From assembly GCA_020635075.1 (NCBI GenBank), contig JACKAM010000001.1, positions 248,001 through 312,000 of the forward strand: a stretch of 64,000 nt of DNA, written 5' to 3'. A model generated the notes under the pieces. The model made no database searches and was not told where the DNA came from. It saw only the letters and a program-made list of their open reading frames with translations. Made by a program: the position numbers and the translations under genes. This DNA is from Pseudobdellovibrionaceae bacterium. Its GTDB lineage: Bacteria > Bdellovibrionota > Bdellovibrionia > Bdellovibrionales > UBA1609. Of this stretch, positions 40,752-51,600 are shown piece by piece (the stretch's first letter is position 1; each line of letters starts with the position of its first letter).

Positions 40752-41864
40752 TTACCACAGGGCCAATTCAAAATCCGGAGGCTCATGCAAATGCATGGGC
40801 TTCAGAAAGTCAGGTACGGGTTGGTCCGGTGATAACACGCAATAAAATCCTCCCGGCATCGAGGAGGAAAGAAATCCTCGTGGCGGCAGACTCAGCCAAT
40901 AGTGATCAAAGTGGGTGTAGACTAGGAATTCGTTCTTGGTGGTAGACTTATAGGCCGTGTACAGCAGGCTATAAAAGATGTCTGGATTTTCGGCAAACAG
41001 GTGAGTCAAATAGCAGAATTCAAGTGGTTGAGAGACGGGGGGCAATCGCTTTCCCATCCCTAAAAAAGACAGCAAATGTAATCCTTCTTTGAGAGTCAGA
41101 GCTTCTGGCGAATAGCCATGGCTGTAGACCCGTTGTGTTTGCGAGGGGGACCAAATTCCGGTGCAACCCAGGATGTTATTGTCCTTGTCTTTGGCAAGAA
41201 GGAAGTTCTCCAGGTGCAGGTCTTTCCATCTTTCCAGGTTTTGATGAATGGACTCAAGACTGAGGGAAAAAGTCAAAGGCCTCAGAGATTTCTTTTTTAA
41301 AATATAAGCGTAGAGGGCTTCCCGATCAGACTCCTGGGCCCTCTTGACGAGAATGCTGGGTAGGGGGCGAGGTCGCCAGGGGAGAAGCCCATGAAGGCTG
41401 ACAATCTGAAAGCGACGAAACAAATAATAGCGAGGTAAACGTCGTTTCATCGACCGGGGTCGGACAAAGGCATTGTAGGCCTGCTTCTGACTCTGCGCCA
41501 CGACAGAAAAAATATAGCGGCAATTCCTCTTGGCCTTTTCTTCCTCCAAGACGGGCAGAAAGTGCTGAGACCAGCTGAGAATCGCCCCTCTGGAGGTGGA
41601 AACGCGCAAGTCGGTGGCAAAGCCGATGGTTTGTACCTCGCCCTCCACCAATGCTTTGCGGAAAATCAAAGACGCCATGGCTTCAATCTGGTCCTGATCG
41701 TTTATCAACAGATAAGTAACGAAATCATCAGATTGCAGCCGGTAGTGGTCAAAAAAAGATCCGATCCTTTGATAAGAAATATCAATACTTCCAGGCAAGG
41801 TGGTGTCTTTAAAATGGTCAGTGACTTTTTGATCGTCAGCAGCAGTGGCTTTCACCAGACGCAT
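40752..41864 (-). CDS. GNAT-like acyltransferase-fold protein
   Basis: The 370-residue protein has features of two GNAT halves. The N-terminal half has MRLVKATAADDQKVTDHF and a core with IEAMASLIFRKALVEGEVQT followed by the DLRVSTSRGAILSW stretch, which resembles a beta-4/beta-5 acetyl-CoA region. The second half starts VKRAQESDREALYAYI. No specific substrate can be named. It ends 6 bases from the FabD-like stop (convergent) and starts 3 bases after pduO on the same strand. Confidence 0.55.
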   Translation of the reverse strand: MRLVKATAADDQKVTDHFKDTTLPGSIDISYQRIGSFFDHYRLQSDDFVTYLLINDQDQIEAMASLIFRKALVEGEVQTIGFATDLRVSTSRGAILSWSQHFLPVLEEEKAKRNCRYIFSVVAQSQKQAYNAFVRPRSMKRRLPRYYLFRRFQIVSLHGLLPWRPRPLPSILVKRAQESDREALYAYILKKKSLRPLTFSLSLESIHQNLERWKDLHLENFLLAKDKDNNILGCTGIWSPSQTQRVYSHGYSPEALTLKEGLHLLSFLGMGKRLPPVSQPLEFCYLTHLFAENPDIFYSLLYTAYKSTTKNEFLVYTHFDHYWLSLPPRGFLSSSMPGGFYCVLSPDQPVPDFLKPMHLHEPPDFELALW

Positions 41865-41867
41865 GAA

Positions 41868-42452
41868 TCACTTTTTCCACATGATGTCGGTTTCGCCCAT
41901 TTTTTGATTGGCAAATCTAGCCATCACAAACAGGTAATCGCTGAGTCGGTTGAGATACATAATGATAATGGGATCGACGGATTCTCCGTCCTCATTCAAG
42001 CCTATGGCGTAGCGTTCAGCCCGCCGACAAATGGTACGGGCTTGGTGGAGAAAAGATGCTATCAAACAGCCGCCGGGCAGAATAAACTCGGTTAGTGGTT
42101 TCAACTGCTCCGTCCAGCTGTCGATCTGACCTTCCAATCGACTGACCAGGCCCTCTGACAGGGGAGGGAGTTTTTTTGTCCATTTGTCATCATCACATGC
42201 CAAATGACTGCCAATAATGAATAGCTGATTTTGTAAGATGCGGACTTCATCCAAGCTGGCTTTGGCAAAGTCCATCATATTGGACTGGCCAATCAAGGTG
42301 CTGAGTTGGGAGCCGACAATTCCGAGAACTGAATTGAGTTCATCCACGGTGCCGTAGGCATCTAGCCGCAAGTGAGATTTGGTCACTCGCTTGCCATTGA
42401 CAAGAGAGGTCGTCCCCTGGTCCCCTCCGCGGGTGTAAATCTTGGTGCTCAT
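41868..42452 (-). CDS. pduO: cob(I)yrinic acid a,c-diamide adenosyltransferase, PduO type
   Basis: PduO-type adenosyltransferase adds the adenosyl group to cob(I)alamin. The 194-residue protein shows the ATP-binding start KIYTRGGDQGTTSLVNGKR, DAYGTVDELNSVLG, the conserved FILPGG and the ICRRAERYA helix, ending NRLSDYLFVMAR. It sits in front of the GNAT-like gene in a two-gene minus-strand unit. No other cobalamin biosynthesis gene is seen in the window, so B12 may be salvaged. Confidence 0.93.
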   Translation of the reverse strand: MSTKIYTRGGDQGTTSLVNGKRVTKSHLRLDAYGTVDELNSVLGIVGSQLSTLIGQSNMMDFAKASLDEVRILQNQLFIIGSHLACDDDKWTKKLPPLSEGLVSRLEGQIDSWTEQLKPLTEFILPGGCLIASFLHQARTICRRAERYAIGLNEDGESVDPIIIMYLNRLSDYLFVMARFANQKMGETDIMWKK

Positions 42453-42555
42453 AACGTCCAGCTAAACACAAAGGGCTGGGGGAGCCAATGAAATTTGACT
42501 TGCGGGCTGGGCCTTTCTTGCCCATGATACGGCCATCATTTCAAAAGAGGCCATT

Positions 42556-43353
42556 ATGAAGCCATTTTTTGTTTCAGTTCCCCATTCGGGCGAAGAAGTT
42601 CCAGCAGACACCCCCTGGCTTCACGGATTGTCGGAGCCACACCTGATGCGTGATGTGGATCGGTTCGTGGATTTGCTTTACCGTCCAGCCATCGATGAGT
42701 TGGATATTCCTTTTGTCGTCGCTCAGTGGCACCGCTATGTGGTGGATCTCAATCGACTACCTGAAGATGTGGATGAAGATAGTGTGATCGGTAGCCCTAA
42801 TCCTTCGGGAACTTTTCCACGTGGACTTCATTGGACGGTGACAACGACGGGAGAGGCCCTCTTGTCCAATCCCATGTCTCAAGAGCTACATGAACAATTG
42901 GTCAAACGTTACTTCCGCCCCTTTCATCAGGAAGTTGAAAGTGTTTACGCCGGCTTCCGTCAAAAAGGTGCAACTAAGGTTTACCATTTGGATGCCCATA
43001 GTATGCCTAGCAAGGGCACCGAAGCTCATCGTGATCCAGGTGAAACCCGGGCGGAGATTGTCGTCAGCGATGTGAATGGCACCAGTTGTGAAGCCTGGTT
43101 TCTCGATCTGGTCGTGGGCAGCTACCAACAAGCGGGATTCAAGGTCGCAGTGAATTGGCCCTACATGGGTGGGCGCGTTACGCAGACCTATGGTCATCCG
43201 GACAGGGGTCAGCACGCCATTCAGGTGGAGATGAATCGAGCTATATATATGGATGAAGTGACGAAACAGTTGGTCACTGCCAACCTGGTTTCAGTTCAAT
43301 CCCAAGTGAAGGCCGCTTTGCAGTCCATCTATGCGGAAATTCCAGAGTTTTGA
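42556..43353 (+). CDS. N-formylglutamate amidohydrolase family protein
   Basis: This 265-residue protein belongs to the FGase (HutG-like) family. The conserved start is VSVPHSGEEVP with metal-binding His, then MRDVDRFVDLLY, the HRYVVDLNR segment, VYHLDAHSMPS with HxDxHS, and near the end HAIQVEMNRAIYM. Members hydrolyse N-formylglutamate in histidine degradation; some act on other N-formyl or carbamoyl substrates. No hut genes are near, so the substrate is open. AGAGG precedes the ATG. Confidence 0.88.
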   Translation: MKPFFVSVPHSGEEVPADTPWLHGLSEPHLMRDVDRFVDLLYRPAIDELDIPFVVAQWHRYVVDLNRLPEDVDEDSVIGSPNPSGTFPRGLHWTVTTTGEALLSNPMSQELHEQLVKRYFRPFHQEVESVYAGFRQKGATKVYHLDAHSMPSKGTEAHRDPGETRAEIVVSDVNGTSCEAWFLDLVVGSYQQAGFKVAVNWPYMGGRVTQTYGHPDRGQHAIQVEMNRAIYMDEVTKQLVTANLVSVQSQVKAALQSIYAEIPEF

Positions 43354-43417
43354 GATCTGCTTGAATTGACCCCCTTAAGCTGAAATGCTACATCCCCCAC
43401 ACTTGTTGAGGCGCGAT

Positions 43418-44785
43418 GTGAAGCAGCTTGTTAAAATCTTGCGGTCCCTTTTACCGATCTTGCTCTGGCTACCAGTTGAAAGTGCAAGTGCAAGTGCCTC
43501 GACCCTCAACCTGAATCAAATTTTCCTCTCCACAATTGAAAACAATCAGGAACTCAAAGCGGCCCAATCAACCCTTGAGCAGGCGCGAGCTTGGGAAAAA
43601 GAGGCCGGACGTCATCTTTTTCCCAGTGTGAGCTTAAATGCGAATGTCACTCATCAGGAGTATCCTGGCTACCAGTCTTTACCTGCAGGACTGGCGCCCG
43701 GGGTGGATTTGTTTCCCACTCGACTCTATGGAGCCTCCTTCGACGTCGATCAGCCCATCTATCTCGGCGGACGGATTTGGAACGCCTGGCGCTTTCGCGA
43801 AGTGCAAAGGCAAAAGGCTGAGTGGGACCAGAGGGCCACACAACAAAAGGTTTTGGCTGAGATCCTCCAGCTGGTCTGGAATTGGTCGGCCCAATCGGAG
43901 ATTTTAAAGGTTTTAGGTGAGTCAAAGGATCGGCAAGAGGAGTTTGTCCGTCTGACCAGAAGGCGGCTGAAAACCGGAAATGCCCGCGAGTATGAACTTC
44001 TTCAAGGTGAAGCCGACTTAATCTCTTATGAGCCACGAATGAGTGAAATCAAGGAGCGGTTAATCAGTCTGCAAAAAGGGATTCAGGTTTTGTCCGGGAT
44101 TCCAAAGACAAGTGTTTTTCCCGCCAGTTTTTTCTCTCAGTCTGACAAATCCCCAAAAATTGAGGTGAGGGGGGAGTTTCTCCAGCGCAGCCGTGAGCAG
44201 AATCCAGAATTGCGGGCCGCAGAGTTGGGCATTCAGTTAGCTCGGCTTAATCGGGAGATTGATTTGGGAGAGCACCGCCCCAGTGTGTCCATCAAAGGCC
44301 GGTGGGGTTGGTCATCGCCAGACCGTGGTGACATTGGTAGTGAAAGTGCCAAGTCATCGTCGTTGACTTTGCAATTGAGTGTCCCCCTGTTCTCCGGTTT
44401 GACCTCTCTCGAAGTCAAGCGTGCCGGACAGTCGGGCATTCAAGCAGCAGAGGCAGCTTACCAGTCAGCCTTGGATCGGCAACTGATTAGGCTGGAAGAA
44501 GGCAAAGCCGCTCTGGTTGCCAGTGGCCAGCGCCTTGGGCAAAGTCGCCAATGGCGGCAAAAAGCCGAAAAGGCCTTGGCTGAAGGGATCAAAAGCTATC
44601 GGGTGGGCCTGACCTCCAATTTTCAGGTGGTGCAACTTCAGGCAGCTCGGGAGAGAGCGGCTCTGGGTGAAATTCAAAGCCGCCTCGATCATCATGTGAA
44701 GTTTCTCAATTGGAAATTGGCTTTGGGCGAACCAGTCGAGGAGTGGTCAAAGGGACTCACAACTCCTCACATCAAGGGCCCATGA
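43418..44785 (+). CDS. TolC-family outer-membrane efflux protein
   Basis: This protein of about 455 residues has a signal peptide (LRSLLPILLWLPVESASASA). The body has the two repeated TolC helical hairpins: LNQIFLSTIENNQELKAAQS, LFPSVSLNANVTHQEY and YGASFDVDQPIYLGGRIW in the first, NPELRAAELGIQLARLNRE and LQLSVPLFSGLTS in the second, ending SRLDHHVKFLNWKLALGE. GTG 43418 is preferred because TTGAGG lies 6 bases upstream; ATG 43385 adds 11 residues and has none. No RND pump gene lies next to it, so its partner is elsewhere. Confidence 0.85.
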   Translation: MKQLVKILRSLLPILLWLPVESASASASTLNLNQIFLSTIENNQELKAAQSTLEQARAWEKEAGRHLFPSVSLNANVTHQEYPGYQSLPAGLAPGVDLFPTRLYGASFDVDQPIYLGGRIWNAWRFREVQRQKAEWDQRATQQKVLAEILQLVWNWSAQSEILKVLGESKDRQEEFVRLTRRRLKTGNAREYELLQGEADLISYEPRMSEIKERLISLQKGIQVLSGIPKTSVFPASFFSQSDKSPKIEVRGEFLQRSREQNPELRAAELGIQLARLNREIDLGEHRPSVSIKGRWGWSSPDRGDIGSESAKSSSLTLQLSVPLFSGLTSLEVKRAGQSGIQAAEAAYQSALDRQLIRLEEGKAALVASGQRLGQSRQWRQKAEKALAEGIKSYRVGLTSNFQVVQLQAARERAALGEIQSRLDHHVKFLNWKLALGEPVEEWSKGLTTPHIKGP

Positions 44786-44815
44786 TGGGATCGTAGATAG
44801 GATGGATGGGGCCTT

Positions 44816-46201
44816 ATGAAGTTTCTGGAGCGATTGTTTAAAACTCTGATATCCGTCAAATTAGCTGTCGTGGTGATTTTAATGCTGGGAATTCTCTCAG
44901 CCGTTGGCACCATCTATGAATCCAAATACGATGCCGAGTACGCCCAAAAACTCGTCTACCATTCGCCACTTATGTACTTTTTTATGGGACTTATGTGTGT
45001 CCAACTCATCTGTGTGATGATTGACCGCTGGCCGTGGAAAATGCGCCACGCTCCGTTCTTGTTGGCTCACGTGGGGATCATTATCACTCTTGCTGGGTCG
45101 TTAGTGACCCGTTATGTGGGTCTTGATGGCAGCATGACCTTCAATATCGGCCAAACCACCCGCCATGTGACGGTGAGTGGGCGGGAGCTATTGGTATACG
45201 CATCCTTTGATGGACAAAAGTTCACCCCCGTAGGTTCGCGCAGCGTGGATTTTCTCTTGGAGCCTCCGGACAAACATCCGGTGGCTATTCAGCTTGGTAC
45301 CGACAAAATCGAAGTTCTCGACTATTACCACTATGCCTACCGCAAGCAGGAAATCGTACCTTCCGAGAGTGAGTTCGATGGCCCCGCCATTCGCTTTCAA
45401 TTGCAGAACGACAGGGTGAACGTATCTCGCTGGTTGTTTCTCGGCAGAGGGCAGGGCAAGGATATTGCCGACCTAGGGCCGGCGAAGGTCGTCCTCACTG
45501 ACAGCCCATATAAGAATATGGGGCTCAATGCCATTGTTTTTAACTTTGATCCCAACAAGAAACAGATCAAATATGAAATACGCTCCAAAGAAAGGGGCGT
45601 GAGCAAAAAAGGAGATTTGGAAGAGGGCCTAAGCGTTGAAACCGGATGGATGGGGCTGCAGCTCAGAATTTTGCGCTACATCCCCACCGCCAAGCGGGAA
45701 ACGACCTACGAACATCGGCAGTATCCCACGCCGCAAACAGTTTCAGCGCTGAAAGTTAAATTTAACGATGAAGAACACTGGATGGGTGCCAATACAGTCC
45801 TACGACTATTTACGGAGACCAACGTGTACGTTTTGAGTTACGGCAACAAACGGGTGGAGTTGCCCTTTGATCTCACCCTTTCTGATTTTCGCGTTGGCCG
45901 TTACCAGGGGACTATGCAGGCCATGAGTTATGAGAGTGACGTTTTGGTTAAGGGACTGGGGAAGACAACCATTTCCATGAACAATCCACTTAAGCACCAG
46001 GGCTTTACTTTTTATCAGGCCAGCTTTCAGGAGGATGAATCAGGTAAACCCGTGATGTCGATTTTGTCCGTCAATCAAGATCCGGGACGGTTTTGGAAAT
46101 ACTTGGGATCGCTGATGGTCACACTTGGGGCGATTTTGCTGTTTTGGGAAAAGAGTTTGAAAAAGTGGATAAAAGAAGGCGAACAAGGAGATCGGGCATG
46201 A
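44816..46201 (+). CDS. resB: cytochrome c biogenesis protein ResB (Ccs1-like)
   Basis: ResB works with CcsA in system II heme export and attachment to apocytochromes c. The 461-residue protein has membrane segments at about 12-32 (SVKLAVVVILMLGILSAVG), 52-70 and 78-98, a large periplasmic domain (DGSMTFNIGQTTRHVTVSG and LSDFRVGRYQGTMQAMSYES), and a last membrane segment (WKYLGSLMVTLGAILLF). The periplasmic NPLKHQGFTFYQASF is typical of ResB. It overlaps ccsA by 4 bases (ATGA). Confidence 0.9.
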   Translation: MKFLERLFKTLISVKLAVVVILMLGILSAVGTIYESKYDAEYAQKLVYHSPLMYFFMGLMCVQLICVMIDRWPWKMRHAPFLLAHVGIIITLAGSLVTRYVGLDGSMTFNIGQTTRHVTVSGRELLVYASFDGQKFTPVGSRSVDFLLEPPDKHPVAIQLGTDKIEVLDYYHYAYRKQEIVPSESEFDGPAIRFQLQNDRVNVSRWLFLGRGQGKDIADLGPAKVVLTDSPYKNMGLNAIVFNFDPNKKQIKYEIRSKERGVSKKGDLEEGLSVETGWMGLQLRILRYIPTAKRETTYEHRQYPTPQTVSALKVKFNDEEHWMGANTVLRLFTETNVYVLSYGNKRVELPFDLTLSDFRVGRYQGTMQAMSYESDVLVKGLGKTTISMNNPLKHQGFTFYQASFQEDESGKPVMSILSVNQDPGRFWKYLGSLMVTLGAILLFWEKSLKKWIKEGEQGDRA

Positions 46202-47856
46202 GGCGCTCTCGTCAGCTATGGTTTTTGTTGGTGCTGATGTTCATGGCTCCCAGTGCCTGGGCGGGCGCTGCTGGCGAAGCCTTAAGAACCTTGCCGGTTC
46301 AACAGGGTGGACGGATCAAGCCCTACGATTCTTTTGCCCGTGAAGCCTTGAAGCTGGTGTATGGCCGGGAAAAGTATCAAAAGCGGGAAGCAGCTGATGT
46401 GGTACTTACCTGGATGATTATTCCCGAACACTGGGATGAGGTGGAGTTTATTCAGGTTCGTCACTCTGGGCTGCGGGAAGCTCTTAAGCTCGATGGTGTG
46501 CGTGTCTATTACAGTCCTAAAGAGTTGTTTCTGAATGAACGGGTGGGGCTTCTGGTGCAGGAGATGCGCACCAAACTTCAGGCTCAGGAAAAATTGAACC
46601 CCTATTACCAAGCCGTGCAAACCTTGGAGAATCAACTTAGCCTTTATCACGGCATTAAATTTGGTCAGGCCCTGCAAGTGGTGCCCGACGCCAGTAGTGA
46701 AACCTGGCTGCCAGTAGCCCGCCTCGAAGGCGAGTTGAAAGACAAGTTCGCGGCCATCACCAAGGCATTTATCAAAGTGGTAACGACTGAGTCGGAAGGC
46801 AAAGGGGGAGCTGACGAAGCCGTTGCCAATCTGGAAGCGGCGGTCGCCGATTTTAAGATGCTGGCCCAGTCAGTGAGTCCTGAGAAATACGGCAACCAAA
46901 GCAAAATCAAAGCGGAAGTTCACCTCAACACATTTCATCCATTCATGTGGTCATGGATTTTCTACCTCATCGGCGGGCTGTTTTTGTTGGGCGCCATGGT
47001 CAATAACCGCAAATGGCTCTATGTGAGCGGGTGGGTCACGGTGATCGTGGGCTTTTTGCTCCACACCTATGGCATGGGTGTGCGCAGCTATTTGTTGGGT
47101 CGGCCTCCTGTCTCCAATATGTACGAGACCGTGGTGTGGGTCCCCTGGGGTGCGATTATTTTTGCGGCTCTGTTGGAGTGGAAGAGCCGGAGCAAGACTG
47201 TGTTGATGGTGTCTTCTCTTTTGTCGGTGTTTTGTTTGATCCTGACCGACATGGCTCCTTCGGTTCTGGATAAAACACTGTCACCCTTGCAGCCAGTGTT
47301 GCGGGATAACTTTTGGCTCACGACCCATGTGTTGGTGATCACCCTCAGTTACGCCGCCTTCTTTTTGGCCTTCGCTCTTGCTGATCTCCAGTTGGTTTAC
47401 TTTTTGCGCGATGAAGGTAAATACGCCCAGAAAATTCAGGAAGGCACTAAAGCCATCTATCGCACCATCCAGGTGGGAGTGATCCTGCTGGGCGCTGGAA
47501 TTATATTGGGAGGGGTTTGGGCCGACTACTCTTGGGGGCGATTTTGGGGATGGGACCCAAAAGAGACTTGGGCACTCATTGCCTGGTTTGGCTATTTGGC
47601 CATCCTCCATGGTCGAATCGTTGGTTGGGTCCGGCAGTTTGGTTTGGCGGTGAGTTCTATTATTGGTTTTTCTCTGGTGATCATGGCCTGGTACGGGGTG
47701 AACTTCGTACTTGGGGCCGGGCTTCACTCCTACGGCTTTGGTGCCGGTGGCGTGGAGTATGTCTCGGCCTTTGTGGCCGCCCATATTTTATGGGTCGTCT
47801 ACGTAGCAACAGTGCGTCAGAGTCGACTCAAGAGCCGTGAATCTTCTGCTCAATAA
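46198..47856 (+). CDS. ccsA: cytochrome c biogenesis protein CcsA
   Basis: The 552-residue protein has a signal peptide or first membrane segment (LWFLLVLMFMAPSAWA), a periplasmic N-terminal domain of about 240 residues, then about eight membrane segments. The WWD heme-handling motif (GRFWGWDPKETWALIAWFGY) is present, with conserved His in LTTHVLVITLSYAAFF and LHSYGFGAGG. It overlaps resB by 4 bases and lies just before the act cluster, whose ActA and ActE need heme attachment. No ResA or CcdA is seen in the window. Confidence 0.93.
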   Translation: MRRSRQLWFLLVLMFMAPSAWAGAAGEALRTLPVQQGGRIKPYDSFAREALKLVYGREKYQKREAADVVLTWMIIPEHWDEVEFIQVRHSGLREALKLDGVRVYYSPKELFLNERVGLLVQEMRTKLQAQEKLNPYYQAVQTLENQLSLYHGIKFGQALQVVPDASSETWLPVARLEGELKDKFAAITKAFIKVVTTESEGKGGADEAVANLEAAVADFKMLAQSVSPEKYGNQSKIKAEVHLNTFHPFMWSWIFYLIGGLFLLGAMVNNRKWLYVSGWVTVIVGFLLHTYGMGVRSYLLGRPPVSNMYETVVWVPWGAIIFAALLEWKSRSKTVLMVSSLLSVFCLILTDMAPSVLDKTLSPLQPVLRDNFWLTTHVLVITLSYAAFFLAFALADLQLVYFLRDEGKYAQKIQEGTKAIYRTIQVGVILLGAGIILGGVWADYSWGRFWGWDPKETWALIAWFGYLAILHGRIVGWVRQFGLAVSSIIGFSLVIMAWYGVNFVLGAGLHSYGFGAGGVEYVSAFVAAHILWVVYVATVRQSRLKSRESSAQ

Positions 47857-47891
47857 ATGTGCTGAAGTTTTTTCGACAACAGCCCACAAAA

Positions 47892-47922
47892 GCCGTGGAA
47901 GGCTTGTCCATGGCGGGTTTTT
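47892..47922 (+). terminator. intrinsic terminator after ccsA
   Basis: GCCGTGGA (47892-47899) pairs with TCCATGGC (47907-47914), eight pairs with one G-T, followed by GGG and five T (47918-47922). A further 197 bases precede actA; they hold the TGTTAATAACA palindrome (about 48075-48085) and probably the act promoter. Confidence 0.7.
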
Positions 47923-48119
47923 GCCTTTCACGTTTTTTCTTAAAACAAGTGTCTGATGGTAAAGAAGTCAGTCCCTTCCATGGGTGATAGGCCCTTAGAT
48001 TCGTTAACAATTTCTTGATTTCATGATGGACAAGGTCCAGACCCAGATTTATAGATAGTTAATTTTGAAAACGTATTGTTAATAACATACAGCTGAGACA
48101 TCCACACTGTAGGTACCTT

Positions 48120-48653
48120 ATGACGAACAAGGTGATCGGCGCTGCTGTCGTTGTCGGGCTTTTAGCCGGACTGTCGGGAGTTATCTATTTATTATCCACC
48201 AATTCGGTGACTATCGGTTACAATAAGGGATATCAACCCGACCAACCGATTCCTTTTTCACACGAATTACACGCAGGACAGAACAAGATCGACTGTAAGT
48301 ACTGTCACGTAGCGGTTGAGGTTTCTCGCCACTCGTCAGTCCCCAGTTTGAATATCTGTATGAACTGTCACCTAACTGTTGGCTTGGACAAGCCCAACAT
48401 CATGAAGCTGCACGAGGCTAACTCCAGTGGACAATCCATCCCCTGGCAGAAGGTGCATCTGCTGCCCGATCATGTGAAGTTTAACCACTCCGCTCATATA
48501 GCGGCAGGCAAGGTCTGTCAGGACTGTCACGGCCCGGTTGAGACCATGCCGGTGGTCTATCAATATAATAATTTGTCGATGGGATGGTGTGTGAGCTGTC
48601 ACCGTCAGCCGGAGAACAATGCTCCGACTGAGTGTTCAACTTGCCATTATTAA
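48120..48653 (+). CDS. actA: alternative complex III pentaheme cytochrome c subunit ActA
   Basis: This 177-residue protein has a membrane anchor (VIGAAVVVGLLAGLSGVIYLL) and five CxxCH heme sites (CKYCH, CMNCH, CQDCH, CVSCH, CSTCH). Further His residues (FSHELH, FNHSAH) probably serve as second ligands. It is the multiheme subunit of the quinol-to-cytochrome c oxidoreductase alternative complex III. The last heme motif lies at the very end (STCHY). Confidence 0.93.
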   Translation: MTNKVIGAAVVVGLLAGLSGVIYLLSTNSVTIGYNKGYQPDQPIPFSHELHAGQNKIDCKYCHVAVEVSRHSSVPSLNICMNCHLTVGLDKPNIMKLHEANSSGQSIPWQKVHLLPDHVKFNHSAHIAAGKVCQDCHGPVETMPVVYQYNNLSMGWCVSCHRQPENNAPTECSTCHY

Positions 48654-48675
48654 CAACTTTGGGAGCCTGGAAGAA

Positions 48676-51600
48676 ATGAGCGATACGAAGAAGACTGGAT
48701 CTGAACACAAAGGGTCTCCGAAATATTGGCTGAGCCTAGATCAGTGGCGGCAGGACCCGGAGTTTTTACAACAAGCAAAAGATGAGTTCCAATCAAGCCC
48801 ACTGGCTGAAAACAGTGGCCAGGGCGGATGGGCAAGGCGTGAGTTCCTGAAGTTAATGGGTGCCAGCATGGCTCTCAGCACATTTGGTTGTCTCCGTCGT
48901 CCCGCACAGAAAATTGTGCCCTATGTGAAGCGCCCGGCTGAGATTGTTCCGGGAAGGATCAATTATTATTCATCATCTTTCGTTGATGCGGGAATGGGTT
49001 TTGGATTGGTGGTGGCCACTCGCGAAGGTCGTCCGATCAAGGCCGAAGGAAATGTGGACCATCCTGTTAATGGTGGTGCCATGTCGGCCCGCGCCCACGC
49101 CCACTTGCTGGCTCTGTATGACCCTGAGCGTGGCACCGGCCCGATGAAAGTGGACGGCGGCAAGGGAGCTGCACTCACTTGGGAAAAACTAGATGAAGAA
49201 GTGGTGGCAGCCCTTAAGCAGGGTGGAGTTGCCGTTCTCACAGGATCTTTGCTTTCGCCTTCGACCAAATCAGTGGTCAATGAGTTTGTCCGCGGCAGTG
49301 GTGCAAAACACTATGTTTGGGACCCGATGAGCCTTGAAGCCAACCGCCAGGGGCAGCAAGACTGCTACGGTCAATCGGTTCTGCCTCACCTGCGCTTGGA
49401 CAAAGCCAAGTACATCTTATCTGTTGATGCCGACTTCTTGGGAACTTACCTCCAGCCGGTTGAGTTCAACCGTCATTTTGGCCAGGGCCGTAAGCCCGGC
49501 AAGGACATGAATAAGCTGGTGGTGTTTGAATCCCTGATGTCTTTGACAGGTTCCAATGCTGACGAGAGATACCGCATTCGCCCCAGCCAGCAAGTGGATG
49601 TGGTCATGGGTATTCTCCATGAACTCATTGTTGGTTCTAAAGTCTCTCGTTATGCCAATGATTCATCTGTGACATCCGTGCTTTCAAACTACGCAGATGT
49701 GGCTGGACGCTTGGGGATTGACCCCAAAGTTTTCACTCGTGTGGCCAGCGATTTGTGGGCTTACAAAGGCCAGTCACTGGTTATGGCCGGCGGAATGACA
49801 GGACAAACCGCTCAGGCACAGGGACTTCAGGCGGCGGTGAACTTCTTAAATACTGTTCTTGAAAACGATGGGCAAACCATCAATGCTCGCGGTTGGACCT
49901 ACACTGGATATAAGGGAACTTCTTCTGATCTGACCAGCTTGGTTCAAGACATGGAATCCGGTCGGGTGAAGACTGTCATCATCGCCGGTGTCAATCCTGG
50001 TTACGCAGCCGGCGCAGCTGGCTTTGCGGCAGCCATGAGTAAGGCCACTGGCATCTATATTGGTGATCGCATTGATGAAACTGGTGCCTTAGCCAAGTAT
50101 GTGGCCACCTCTCATCATGAAATGGAAGACTGGAACGACATGGAAGTGGTGAGCGGAGTGTACAGCATTCAGCAGCCCACCATTCAACCTCTGAACGACA
50201 CCCGCTCTTTGGGCGATAGCTTGATGGCCTGGGGTAAAGCCGCAGGTTGGGCCTCCTTCCAGGGCGCCAGTAACTGGTACGAGTATGTGCGAGCTTATTG
50301 GAAGAACTCCATCCACGCTCAAAATCGTGGAACAGGAATTGGTCGTGAGGACTTTGAGAGCTTTTGGTACGAGGTTCTGCAACAGGGTGTGTTCGACACA
50401 ACCTCTGGAAGCCAGAGCCATTCCGCACGGAGTTTTGACACCCGCGCATTGAAGGCGGCGGCCAAATCCGATCGAGCGGCAGCTGAATTTGAATTGGTAC
50501 TTTACCCCACGGTTGGATTGTTGGATGGGTCACTGGCCAACGTCTCTTGGCTTCAGGAATTCCCTGACCCGGTGACCAAAATCTGTTGGGACAATTACCT
50601 GTGTGTGTCGCCCAAAGATGCTCGCAATCAAAAACTTCATGAAGGTGATGTGGTCAAAGTCACGGTTGGTAACAAAACCGTCGAAGCTCCTGTGCACATT
50701 CAGCCGGGTCAGGCTGATGGTGTTTTGGGCTTGGCAGTTGGCTACGGTCGCTCCAAAGCTGGGAAGGTGGCCAACGGTGTGGGCGTGAATGCCTATGACT
50801 TGGCTTCTTACGGTAGTGGCGGAGTTGTCTACGCCGGCCTTGATGCTAAAATGCAGAAGACCGACAAGCATATTGATTTGGCCAACGTTCAAGGTCACCA
50901 CTCCATGGAGGGCCGTCAGATTGTGGTGGAAGCCACTCTTGATCAATATATGGAGAATCCTGCGGCCAACATTCATAAACACAAGATTTTCTCCATGTGG
51001 AGTGGCCATGAGTACAAGGGCCACAAGTGGGGAATGGCCATTGACCAAAATGCATGCACTGGTTGTTCAGCCTGTATCATTGCCTGTCAGTCGGAAAACA
51101 ATATTCCGGTCGTTGGCAAGCAGTATGTGTTGAAGGGTCGTGAGATGCACTGGCTGAGGGTGGATCGTTACTTTACCGGTGATCCAGAAGACGCCGGCGT
51201 GGTTTACCAGCCTCTTCCCTGTCAGCACTGTGACAACGCTCCTTGTGAAACCGTTTGTCCCGTCGCTGCCACCACTCACACCAGCGAAGGCATTAATGAT
51301 ATGACCTACAACCGCTGTGTGGGAACCAGGTACTGCGCCAATAACTGTTACTATAAAGTGCGTCGTTTTAACTGGTTTGACTACACTAAGATTGAGGCAC
51401 CCATGCACCTGGCTCTGAACCCTGAGGTCACTCAGCGGGCGCGAGGGGTGATGGAAAAGTGCACTTTCTGTATTCACCGAATCAAAGGGGCGAAGCACCA
51501 GGCGAGGGTCGATGGTCGCGAGTTTAAGGCCGAAGATGTTCAGGTGGCCTGTCAGCAGTCCTGCCCCACTAAGGCGATTGTATTTGGAGACATGAACGAT

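Noticed and set aside
48070..48090. FNR/CRP-type operator before actA
   Set aside because: The TGTTAATAACA palindrome is perfect but does not match the FNR or CRP consensus spacing; kept only as a note.
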